The notes under the pieces: generated by a model
The model's database searches: none
Told to the model about the DNA's origin: nothing
The model's input: the letters and a program-made list of their open reading frames with translations, nothing else
Position numbers and translations under genes: made by a program
Shown: in pieces, positions 41,625-50,800 of the stretch
Layout: every line of letters begins with the position of its first letter
How positions within the stretch are numbered: position 1 is the stretch's first letter
Source of the DNA: Nemertoderma westbladi
Taxonomy: Eukaryota; Xenacoelomorpha; Nemertodermatida; Nemertodermatidae
NCBI GenBank assembly: GCA_032718475.1
Contig: JAUCBJ010005126.1
Span: 1 to 50,800 of the forward strand
Direction: 5' to 3'
Length of the DNA: 50,800 nt

Positions 41625-42724
41625 TTAACCCTATTACCACTGGGGTGTTTTGACCATTAGCACCACTGGGGGGGGGGGGGGCGATTCGGCCCATCCACTA
41701 TATTTTCGTAATCGTCCAATGAAATCCTACAAAATTTGGGCTGTTGGTGAAACAACTATAGATGAACACTACCAAACCTTAAAAAGTTAAAATTTAATAA
41801 GCAGGGAATCATAATTTTGAGGAAAAATAAAATTAGTCCCAGGACAAAATTACAAAATTTTTCGTTTTCTAAAAACTAATAATGTGGTAGCGTTGGCTAG
41901 ATTTAGTAGGTTTTTCAAGACGCTGAATCGAATGTGATTATATTCCATTTCCAAAAATTGAAGTGGAGGCTATTTTTCGTGCACCTAAGAAGTGGGCGTG
42001 GCACTTCAAATTTTGATAAATTAGATATTCAGAAAATACCCTAATTTTTTATTTCAACGCATCTTTATAGGTTTTCTGGGCCGCTGAATCGATTGAAAGT
42101 AATATAGAAGCCTGAAGACTTAGTGGTTCGCCATTTTTGGTGCACCAAAATTAGGGCGTGGCGCTTCAAATTTTGAAAAATTAAATGAAAAATTTTGGTG
42201 CACCAAAAATGGCGAACCACTAAGTCTTCAGGCTTCTATATTACTTTCAATCGATTCAGCGCTCCAGAAAACCAATAAAAATGCTTCGAAATCAAAACTT
42301 TAGTAAATTTTCCGAATAAAGTAATTTTGGAATTTTAAAGTGCCACGCCCTAATTTTGGTGCTCCAAAAATGACGTACCACTACACTTACATACTTGTAT
42401 AGAGCATTAGAGTGATCCAAACCAATAAAAATAAATAAAAATAGCCCAAACATAAGTAATTACTAAATCACGAATGACTTCGTAAAATTCGAAAATTTCA
42501 AAAAATTTGGTGCTGGAGACCAAATTTTGAGGTGGCACCCACATCGAAAAGTAGAAATCCAATTGCAACGTCGTTTTTTGCAAAAGATGCGGCATTAAAT
42601 TTGGCTAATTCTCAATAAAAATTGGGCCGGTACGTAATGTGGTTGCATAGTTACAGCAACTAAAAACTAGGAAGGGGCCGATTCGCCCCCCCCCCCCCCC
42701 CCCCCCCAGTGGTAATAGGGTTAA
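41625..42724 (+). mobile_element. Palindromic piggyBac-like MITE
   Basis: TTAA lies at both ends (41625-41628, 42721-42724) with inverted termini TTAACCCTATTACCACTGGG. A poly-G tract (14 G at 41668-41681, 22 C at 42686-42707) and CGATTCGGCC-type sequence follow inside. piggyBac elements duplicate TTAA and begin CCC/CCY, so this fits a non-autonomous member. The interior is one long foldback with a near-perfect core at 42070-42273 and diverged outer arms. There is no coding capacity. Confidence 0.85.
42070..42273. repeat. Near-perfect ~80-bp inverted repeat (hairpin core of the MITE)
   Basis: 42083-42150 and 42193-42260 are exact complements around a 42-base loop, and pairing extends outward with mismatches to 42070 and 42273. 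Each inner arm ends in TTTTGGTGCACCAAAA, itself a palindrome. Confidence 0.9.
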
Positions 42725-43070
42725 TATAAATGGAAATAATACATTATGAACTGCGGTAATTGAAGTTGTTTCCATGTTATTGATTACCTTGGAGCGTTAC
42801 GAGTAATTCACCAGAACGCTGATAAGTTGACATAATGTAACAATATTAATTTAATGACATTCCTTATATTATTTAATTTTATAATAGTGAAAGTTTGATG
42901 TTTGATTGGGTCTGAACAATTATTAGTAATTATAATAATAGTAATATAATAATATATAATATAATAATAATTAATATAATAGTAATATTAGTAATGTAAG
43001 TTAATGTTGTTTTACTTTATAGCGCCAACTAATTTCCCTTAAAATACTACCATCAATTTTGTTTGGAACT
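42725..43070. other. Non-coding flank with an inverted copy of the repeat context
   Basis: 42815-42842 is the reverse complement of the TGTTACATTATGTCAACTT...ATCAGCGTT block at about 37397-37430, lacking four bases in the middle. The remainder is AT-rich with TAATAATA repeats. Confidence 0.6.
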
Positions 43071-43899
43071 AGGACAATTGCCCCTCGGACAATTGCCCCT
43101 CGGACAATTGCCCCTCGGACAATTGCCACCCGAACAAATGCCCCCTGGACAATTACCCCCCGCAGACAATTGCCCCCCGGACAATTGCCCCCCTGACATT
43201 TGCCCCCCGATATTTTATTTAATGAATATATTTTTAAATCTTGAAACCCTTTTAATATTTTCCTATGGTTTTATGAATTTCAAGTAATAATATTAAAACC
43301 TTGATCAACACTTCTAAACATTAAATTTTTATACTTTTTTCGAAAAATCTAAGATTTTTTCTTTGATTTGATTGATCACCAGTTCTAAACTTTTAATTTT
43401 TATGGGTTTTACCTAATAAGCACGATTTTTTTTCTAGAACAATTTTATTGACTTTATGCTACCTATAGCTTTTTTGTGACGTAATTAATTGGCTTCAGTG
43501 CGATAACATTTTATTTTCATTGTAATGAAATACTTAAGTTGGAAAGTATCGAAATTATTGAGCACATAAATGTTTGTTACATAAACGTATGTTTTATTGC
43601 ATATTAAACGGACTTAGCTATATATAATTATTGTTAAATGTTGTAACAAGTTAGGAAGACTAAATTGCTAGTTAGAAACTACCTTATTTATTTTGCAATT
43701 TTCCTTGTGGCCAATCTATTGTTTGGTGGGTAAGTGTAATTGGGGGGCAACAGTCCGGGGGGCAATAGTTGGAGGGATAATTCTCCTCGGGGGCAATTGT
43801 CCGTGGGGCAATTGACCGCGGGGATCATTTGACCGTAGGGCAATTGTCCTCGGGGTTCAATTGTCCGGGAGGCAATAGACCAGGGGCAATAATTGTCCT
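43071..43899. mobile_element. Foldback element with minisatellite arms
   Basis: The left arm (43071-43210) is about ten imperfect copies of a 14-16 bp unit GGACAATTGCCCC. The right arm (43739-43899) carries about eleven copies of its complement GGGGCAATTGTCC. The ends AGGACAATT and AATTGTCCT are inverted. The 530-bp AT-rich middle has no gene. No target duplication is obvious. Such tandem-repeat terminal arms are typical of foldback-type DNA transposons. Confidence 0.75.
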
Positions 43900-44741
43900 G
43901 TCACGATTTTGTTTTTGTAAACAATAATTTTGACTAATATTGTAGTTGAATTTATTATTATAATTAATAATTTTAGCTTAACGTAGGAATTTTTAGTGAC
44001 ATTAGGGAATTATTATTGTCAGGTAGAACTTTGTATTTAATAATTATTATTATTTATCCGGTTCGATTATTAATTATAATTCTGACAATTAGGAATATAA
44101 TTTGTGTGTATTGAATAGCCGAACATATCCGATCGCCTCTATTAATTTTTTTCTTACTATTATTATGTATTACTATTATAAGGTATTAAATATGTATTTA
44201 GTTGTTATGTAATTTGTATCTACAGTCCATACTCTCTACACTCTATATTTATAACCCCTTACTTTATCGTGACGATTATTTTGAAATTGGTTGACTAAAT
44301 TGTTGTATTCTGGTTAATATTTATTTATAGTTTGTCGAATTTATCGATAAGCTTATAATTTAATATATATTATGTATCTCAACTTGATTTAATATATATC
44401 TACTACATATCTCAGTTTGTATTGAAATTTTGGCTAAATTATAATTAAGTGAATATTTAATTATATTAAGTATAATCTAAAATAATTTATCTATAGAGAA
44501 ATTACATTATTATATATTATATTATTTTACAGTGTTTATAAATTTTAGTTTTACTGTGTTAATCAATATAATATTAAGCTACTGTACAGTTAACATAATT
44601 AGATTGTAAATTACAAATTGTGTCTATAATTGGTTCATGTAATATGTAATATTAAAAAGATGTCATGATTATACAGTATATAGAGAATCAAATTAATAAT
44701 TATCGATAAATAAACGGCAATCTGCCATCGCTAGACTACCA
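43900..44741. other. AT-rich stretch without a gene
   Basis: Strongly AT-rich, with many ATTATTA and ATATAT words. No reading frame, repeat family or RNA gene was recognised. Confidence 0.5.
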
Positions 44742-45508
44742 TTGTCCCGCCGGAGAACTGTTGAGCGGACGGTGCACAACCGTACAGGGGGTTGGTTGAC
44801 TGCCCAGCCTTCGATTATCGATCACACAGACCTCAGCGCTGAGGAATTCCGGGACAATCTCGCGCTACGTTACGGCCTGCCCCCCCCCCCCCAGGGTTTC
44901 CAGCAAGGTGTGAGGGTTGTGGAGGCGAGTTTTCTACAACCCACGATCTGAGCTGTAAGTCAGACGGGTTCATCGTGAAACGACATGATGAGGTTCGAGA
45001 AGTGTTTGGTGAACTTCTTTCGTCTGCCATTGGTCCATCGGGTGTAGAGCGGGAAGTAACCCTATCACGTGGCCACCTAGACAGCGCCGGGATCGAAGTT
45101 GGGGGAGTTCGGGCAGACTTGGTGGCGAGGGGAATATGGACACCACAGCGAGAGGGGGTGGCGTCGTTTGACATCGCGGTCATTCACGCTGACGCCCCCT
45201 CCTATGTCCACAACAACCGATCCACCGAATCTCTGCTGGATGAACGGTGTCGCTTTAAAAAGCGCCACTATCATACAGTCTGTGAGGAAAGGAGGATGTC
45301 CTTCTCCCCCCTCGTAGGAACAACCGATGGTGTCTGGTGCCAAGAGGCCCAGATCTTGATACGCCACATTGCCGAGGTCTTGGTGGCTAAACGTGACAGC
45401 ATGCGCGAGAGGGGCCTCGCAAGTGTCCTGGGTGGAGTGAGACGGCGCCTTCGATTTGCCCTTCTCCGGTCTAGCTCCCTGTGTCTCCGCGGAGGACGGC
45501 GATCTTGA
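44742..45508 (+). pseudogene. 3' fragment of a restriction-like-endonuclease LINE
   Basis: Two plus frames (44742-44951 and 44975-45508) join by a frameshift at a 12-C run (44880-44891). Across the join the sequence reads as a Cys/His cluster (CEGCGGEFSTTHDLSC), then KRHDEVREVF. A PD-(D/E)XK-like core follows (VRADLVARGIW, then SFDIAVIHADAPSY) and a C-terminus RRRLRFALLRSSSLCLRG. This is the tail of RT proteins with a REL endonuclease, related in design to the Ulp1 LINE but clearly another family. No RT is left. The first codon is TTG and there is no true start. Confidence 0.65.
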
Positions 45509-45637
45509 TCTATGTTTGTTAAGATCTGGGTTTGCCATGGTATCGCGCAGTATATAGTAGCAGTCTATAGTAGTAGCTCGCCACTTGTGATCATATACCT
45601 ACTACTAGGATCGGCATGCTGCATTGCAGCTGCATTT

Positions 45638-46302
45638 TTAAGAATGCTGTTCCGGCTTGTCGACAAAATTCCGCCGCCACAACTCCCTATCACCCATGAC
45701 ATTTGCTAGATCTTCCGCATCTTCAAGGCTAGTGTCCTTTAAGATGCGTCTCAAGAAAGTCATGGGCTTTCCACCATGCTTATTCACGCCATGAGGCTGC
45801 CAAAGTACAAGATCATGCACTGGCTGGTCCTCACGGTGAAACCAATGCCCTGCAAAGCGGATGTGACTTTGTTCTAGTGTCAAGCATGGGGGATCCAATG
45901 AGACACCTCCAATGTTACATAGTGTCTGGTTGGAGATGTGTGCATTGTACTTGACACAATGAACCCGGCGTAGCATTCTTGTGAATGTGCCATCCAGAAA
46001 TTTGGTGTCCTCAGCAGTTAGAGCCCAGCATGGACTCCCATAGAGGAGTACAGGAACTACGGCTGCTCTAAATAATCGGACCTTAAGTTTCCGATTAATT
46101 CTCGGTGAATCCTGGAAATCCTGGAAAGCCTATGCAAGGCTGCCCATGCCTTTCCCTTACGTATTCGAAGGTCCTCACCTGACTTCCGTATCCATGATCC
46201 CAGGTAACAGAAGTCGTCCACATGTTCAAGCATACCATCCTTTGAGCTTATGCTCATCCGATCAGAGACTTGCTGAGGACTTTCAAAGTTAACTGTCAAC
46301 AT
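45638..46302 (-). pseudogene. RTE-type LINE C-terminal region
   Basis: The frame 46302-46057 continues the RT thumb (FCYLGSWIRKSG). The frame 45976-45638 encodes the C-terminal domain (HIRFAGHWFHREDQPVH...KPMTFLRRILKDT) that RTE-like proteins carry. A frameshift near 46020-46060 separates them. Confidence 0.8.
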
Positions 46303-46380
46303 TTTGGTCTTTCTGGAGTTAATAAAAAGACCAACACTAGAAGCAGCATGTTCTAATGAGCTGAGGAGCCGTTGGGCTCC

Positions 46381-46890
46381 CTCTAATGATTCTGAGAGTA
46401 CTCCTAAGTCATCAGCAAAGTCTAGATCAGTTAGGTACTTGGCAGGATTTCCTCGACTTCTGGAGCCAGTAGGTGGAGTATCATCACCCCATCATCATTA
46501 TGATGATCTAATGACATGCGTAGAACATAGTCAACCACAATAATGAACAAGAATGGTGCAAGTGTGTCTCCTTGGAGACGCCCCATAACACTTCAAATGT
46601 TTTTGTGTCACCGTCAACAGTAGACACAAATGTTGTCGAACCATCGTATACTGATCTGATTGCTACAATAATGTCATCAGGAATCCCATATAATAAAAGT
46701 ATGCTGAACATGCGTGAGCGAGACACTGAATCAAAGGCCTTGAAGAAGTCAACAAAGATAACAGCCAGATGCCTGTCTTTCTTTTTTGATAACTCTCCAA
46801 TTATCCGTCTAAGTGCCAAAATGGGCTCCATGGTCCCACGACCTTTTCGGAACCCATACTGATTTCCACGGAGCAGTCTCTCAATGGGAT
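46381..46890 (-). pseudogene. RTE-type LINE reverse transcriptase core
   Basis: The minus strand encodes EPILALRRIIGEL, then VIFVDFFKAFDSVSR (catalytic strand A). A damaged QGDTLAP-like turn follows (changed by a frameshift near 46580), and then LTDLDFADDLGVL at about 46400-46440, whose FADD is the catalytic pair. The FADD rather than YADD form and the C-terminal region agree with RTE-like elements. Confidence 0.8.
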
Positions 46891-47938
46891 CCTGATGCGA
46901 TTTAATAGAATTCTATTGTATAGCTTTGCAGCAATCGAGATCAATGAGATTCCCCGAAAAGAACCATAGAGTGTTAGGTTGCCCTTCTTGGGAACTGGCA
47001 CCAACTTATTTGTTTTCATTTCTTGTGGGACTCTTGTTGTTCGGTACATGTCTACTAGGATGGGATAGATGAGCTTTAAACACTCAGGTATTTTAAAGAC
47101 CTCAGGGGGGACACCATCTACTCCACTGGCACGAATGGTCTTAATGCTCTTTGCAGCAGCCTTCACTTCTACAAAGGAGATATCGCCACTGGGAATATCT
47201 GGGAGTACAGACTCAGACACTTTTACTTCTATAAAGTTATCAGGCAATACCCTGTCATTATTGAGGAGGAGCTTTTCAAAGTGTTCCTTCCAACCATTGA
47301 GGCGATCGGCTGGTGATTCAGCCTTAACCTTGGTGGTTGGTTGGCTTTTCCGACCAGTAAGCAAGTTGATCGATTTCAATGCCTGGGATGATTGCCTGCT
47401 ATCATCAGCATCATTGATAGCATCAACCTGTTGGTTTATTAGCTCCTGTATATTAACAGAGTACTGCCTATTCTGGGACCTAGATGCAGCCTTAACTGCA
47501 TTCTTGGCCGCTGTAGTCTGTTTGAGTCGGGACTCTTTCTGCGGCTTACAAAGGTCATTTCGGCACTTCTGAATTTTGTTGTCAGTCCAGGGGGCCCTTT
47601 TCCTGTTTCGAGGGTATACAGGAACTGTTTCTGCAGCTGCTAACTTAACTGCTTCTGTGAAGGCAGTATAGCCCTCATAGTGATCTGCCGCCTCAGAGGC
47701 AAGAACCTCATACCTGTTGCTCAGCTGTAGTGTGAAGCTGGATCTCACACTTGGCTGCTGCAACAGAGAGGACCAGTCATGCCGCGGCAAGGCAGATTTC
47801 GTTGTTCTGCTAGCATGCAGTCTAAGTCTTACCTTGGCCACAATAAGGCGGTGATCACTGGAGAAGGGTCGAAGTGTAAATGCATTACAGTCTTGTATAG
47901 AGCTCCTGTATTTCCTACGAAACAGAATATGTGACCCA
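46891..47938 (-). pseudogene. RTE-type LINE endonuclease end and linker, copy B
   Basis: From 47938 the frame covers the end of the APE endonuclease (RPFSSDHRLIVAKVRLRL, the SDH motif), the linker and the RT N-terminus (VPVPKKGNLTLYGSFRGISLI). A frameshift near 46890 moves it to the next piece. Residues upstream of 47938 in the open frame (up to 48024) are not LINE-derived. Confidence 0.8.
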
Positions 47939-49058
47939 ACACATAGAAAGGGGTCAATTGACAAAAAAATGGGTTTCAACTTTTTGTTGGTTTTATATAG
48001 ATAATTTAACGGAGAATTTCCCATTGAAAACCATTTGTTAATATCTCTTTTCGTTTTTGAGTTATTGTAGATTTAGTAAGACAAGGTTCTGAGATAATTT
48101 CATAGCAACATTCTGAGAAAATTCGATTTAAAATTTTCAAACCTTCCCGCCATTTTCAGAAACCGCTGTGATTTTTCAAACATCATTTGAACATTTCTGA
48201 ATGGAATGGATATTCAATAACATCAACATAATTATAGCATTGGAAGTTTCCATGGGCAGTTATTTAATATATTTTGTCAGTTTTAAGATTTGAGAGATTC
48301 TTTACATGTATGTTTGTCTGTCTGTATGCATACCCTTATCTTATTTTGTCTTTGAAATAATAAAGAAATTGCAATACCTAGTCAAAATATTTGCTACCGG
48401 GGGATTTCTTGGTCGGTAATCTTTTTATGGTGTCAGTTTTAATGTTTGTCAGAATCTACACGGTCAGTATGTTTGTATGTCATTCTATTTGTCTGTCTGT
48501 ATGTATGTATGTATGTATGTCTGACTTACAGACATACATATAAACAGACAGTAAAGATGATATTAAACGTAAAAACTGATATCGGAAATGTCTTCGCCGA
48601 CATATAAAACCCCCATAGCCATATTTTGGTTAGGGTTAAATACTATTCTTAATTTTTTGACGGACATACATACAGACAAACAGACTGACTGACTTACAGA
48701 CATACATAGAGACAGACAGTCAAGATTTTGTAAACATGAAAAACTGACATCGAAAATGGATTCACCGACCTGGAAAACCACGCAGAGCCATATTTTTGTA
48801 AAGTTACATTATTTTTTCAATTTTTTAACTGACATACATACAGATAAATAGTCTGACAGACAGACATACAGACATACATAGAAACATACAGTTAAGATGA
48901 TGTTAAACGTAAAAACTGATATCGGAAATGAGTTCACCGACCTAGAAAACCCCCATAACCATATTTTAGTAAGGTTAAATGATTTTCTTAATTTTTTGAC
49001 GGACATACATACAGACAAACAGACTGACTGACATACAGACATACATAGAGACAGACAG
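47939..49058. repeat. Unrelated 1.1 kb segment between two RTE copies, with 170-bp tandem repeats
   Basis: After ~600 bases without recognisable features comes a TGTCTGTATGTATG simple repeat with its inverted form (about 48490-48550). Three copies of a unit of 168, 172 and 167 bp then start at 48551, 48719 and 48891. Each contains CGTAAAAACTGATATCGGAAATG and ends in a (GACATACA/CAGACA) tract. The last unit abuts the RTE sequence at 49059 through a shared AGT. Confidence 0.8.
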
Positions 49059-50800
49059 TATCAGGCAATACCCTGTCATTATTGAGGAGGACCTTTTCAA
49101 AGTGGGCCTTCCAACCATTGAGGCGATCGGCTGGTGATTCAGCCTTAACCTTGGTGGTTGGTTGGCTTTTCCGACCAGTAAGCAAGTTGATCGATTTCAA
49201 TGCCTGGGATAATTGCCTGCTATCATCAGCATCATTGATAGCATCAACCTGTTGGTTTATTAGCTCCTGTAGATTAACAGAGTACTGCCTTGGCCGCTGT
49301 AGTCTGTTTGAGTCGGGACTCTTTCTGCGGCTTACAAAGGTCATTTCGGCACTTCTGAATTTTGTTGTCAGTCCAGGGGGCCCTTTTCCTGATTCAAGGG
49401 TATACAGTAACTGTTTCTGCAGCTGCTAACTTAACTGCTTCTGTGAAGGCAGTATAGCCCTCACAGTGATCTGACGCCTCAGAGGCAAGAACCTCATACC
49501 TGTTGCTCAGCTGTAGTGTGAAGCTGGATCTCACACTTGGCTGCTGCAACAGAGAGGACCAGTCATGCCGCGGCAAGGCAGATTTCGTTGTTCTGCTAGC
49601 ATGCAGTCTAAGTCTTACCTTGGCCACAATACGGCGGTGATCACTGGAGAAGGGTCGAAGTGTAAATGCATTACAGTCTTGTATAGAGCTCCTGTATTTC
49701 CTACGAAACAGAATATGGTCTATCTGGGACTTGTGACTACTGGGTCCACTATGAGTCCATAGCTTTCCAGTTCGCTTCTTGAACTGGGCTCCAGCCAGAA
49801 AACAATCCATTTCCAGAGATAAAATCCTGAAGATGGACGGAATTTCGGTTGACACTATTGCTATAGACCCAGGGCGATGTAGGTGATTGATGCAGACTTG
49901 CATTAAAGTCTCCCAGGAATGTTAAGAATGCATGTTGATCCACTCCATCAGTAGCTGCTTGTAGATTATTGTAGAAATTTTCCACCTCCTCTACAGGGGC
50001 AACACTAGTTGTAGAGTAGTACTCAATCAGAACCACCTTAGGAAACTTCTTAGCCAGTCTTCCAGAACATGAGAAGTGACAACGGATGATGCGGTTAGAG
50101 ATTTGGTCTATTTTGTCCAATGCAACATGTGCGTGCAGTTGGATTCATCAATATACCAATTCCACCATTACTACTATCATTTGCTGAAGCGAGTGCAAGT
50201 CGCCAACCGCCCCCATGTCCTTAATCATAACCTCATCAGTTTGTCCAGTGTGCATTCGGTGCTCTTGAACACCCACTGCGCTTAGAGAAAGCTTATCTGC
50301 CAAGGCAGTCAGCTCACCTTGTCGCATTGGGGACCCGAGTGTTAGGGTGTTTACTGAGGCTAGTCTAGTGACTTGCCTCAGATTCACCAATGGCTTTGTT
50401 GGTCGGGGTGGAACATGATAGTAGCCTCCAACTCCAGAATCCCTCCCCCCATCACAATCTGGCCTCCCTGGTGACCCAGGGTTTGGGCCAGAAAGGTCAT
50501 CAGGAAAGGGACTCAAAGAATTGTTGGCTGCTCTCTCTCCAGTAGGGGGTGAGACAGGCAGCCGGTCAGGAGATAACTGACGCCTTTTTTGCAGAGTCAG
50601 CTCTCGGGACAAATACCACACCCTGGTTTGCCATTCCACAGTTTGGGTGTCGCAGTGGAGTCAGATATGAGGCCCATCACCCATATCTACTCTGGCGCAC
50701 ATGACCCACCATTGGCTGTCCAGCTCATCTGCTGGGTCATGCCCTGTAAACCTGCTGCCAGGTGCAGGTCGCTATGAAGTGCACTCAGTGTGGACATGAG
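49059..50800 (-). mobile_element. RTE-type LINE, 3'-truncated copy (endonuclease and linker)
   Basis: This copy begins beyond the right edge of the window. It shows the endonuclease N-terminus in frame 50639-50148 (LASVNTLTLGSPMRQGEL, VGVQEHRMHTGQ), then GDFNASL in 50120-49749 and HKSQIDHILF plus RPFSSDHRRIV in 49903-49394. It continues into the linker until 49059, where it meets the tandem repeats. Several frameshifts separate these pieces. The ~200-residue Ser/Pro-rich stretch before the endonuclease may be an N-terminal extension. Compared with copy B it lacks ~44 bp near 49289. Confidence 0.85.

Larger units (their letters stand above)
45601..47938 (-). mobile_element. RTE-type LINE, 5'-truncated copy (linker, RT, C-terminus)
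   Basis: On the minus strand it begins inside the endonuclease at 47938 and runs through linker, RT and C-terminal region to the 3' end at 45601. The 3' end shares CCGATCCTAGTAGT with the short copy at 768-1114. It overlaps in content with 49059-49716. It is broken by at least two frameshifts and a stop. Confidence 0.85.

Noticed and set aside
43063-43287. Frame with repeated QLPLG units
   Set aside because: It is the reading of the minisatellite arm of the foldback element.
45077-45538. Minus-strand frame of 153 codons at the REL fragment
   Set aside because: The plus strand shows the endonuclease pattern and the conserved C-terminus; the minus frame shows none.
48563-49042. Minus-strand frames with SVCLSVCMSV repeats
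   Set aside because: They are translations of the GACATACA/CAGACA simple repeats, not proteins.

Overview
This window is metazoan-type nuclear DNA, most likely from an invertebrate. The evidence is a dense, nested collection of eukaryotic transposable elements: BEL/Pao-type LTR elements, several classes of LINE, piggyBac-like MITEs and foldback repeats. The background is AT-rich, with long poly-G/poly-C runs and no operons or bacterial signals. The species cannot be named from the sequence. Only one plausible non-transposon gene is visible: an intronless, atypical cytochrome P450 at 37819-39207 (+).

Layout. 1-1124: two RTE-type LINE fragments, one with a clean target-site duplication, and a palindrome with a hammerhead-ribozyme-like core between them. 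1784-19120 (-): one LINE with ORF1 and an APE-endonuclease/RT ORF2. It is split inside the endonuclease by a 12.76 kb LTR element (4629-17390, +) with nearly identical TG...CA LTRs and a 5-bp duplication GAAGT. That LTR element has gag, zinc knuckles and protease, but its RT/RNase H and integrase are missing. It also carries a long structured leader and an unidentified 3' ORF. 19388-19937: probable piggyBac-like MITE. 19938-24290: a decayed ORF joining an RNase D-like 3'-5' exonuclease to a CCHC knuckle (minus strand), bordered by purine-rich tracts and a striking chain of hairpins. 24750-32587 (-): a decayed BEL/Pao gag-pol with zinc knuckle, protease, RT, RNase H and integrase.

33147-36852 (-): a nearly intact LINE whose single ORF begins with a Ulp1-type SUMO-protease domain and ends in a restriction-like endonuclease. 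37371-42850: the P450-like gene set among copies of one repeat context, then a palindromic piggyBac-like MITE (41625-42724, TTAA target). 43071-43899: a foldback element whose arms are minisatellites. 44742-45508 (+): a 3' fragment of another restriction-like-endonuclease LINE. 45601-50800 (-): two overlapping RTE copies separated by 1.1 kb that includes three 170-bp tandem repeats.

Almost all protein signals belong to transposons, and most reading frames carry one or a few stops or frameshifts, several next to homopolymer C/G runs. The parts most worth a second look are the exonuclease/CCHC module with its hairpin arrays, the gag-only LTR element with a repeated 133-bp leader block and a phased palindrome array, and the unusual P450.
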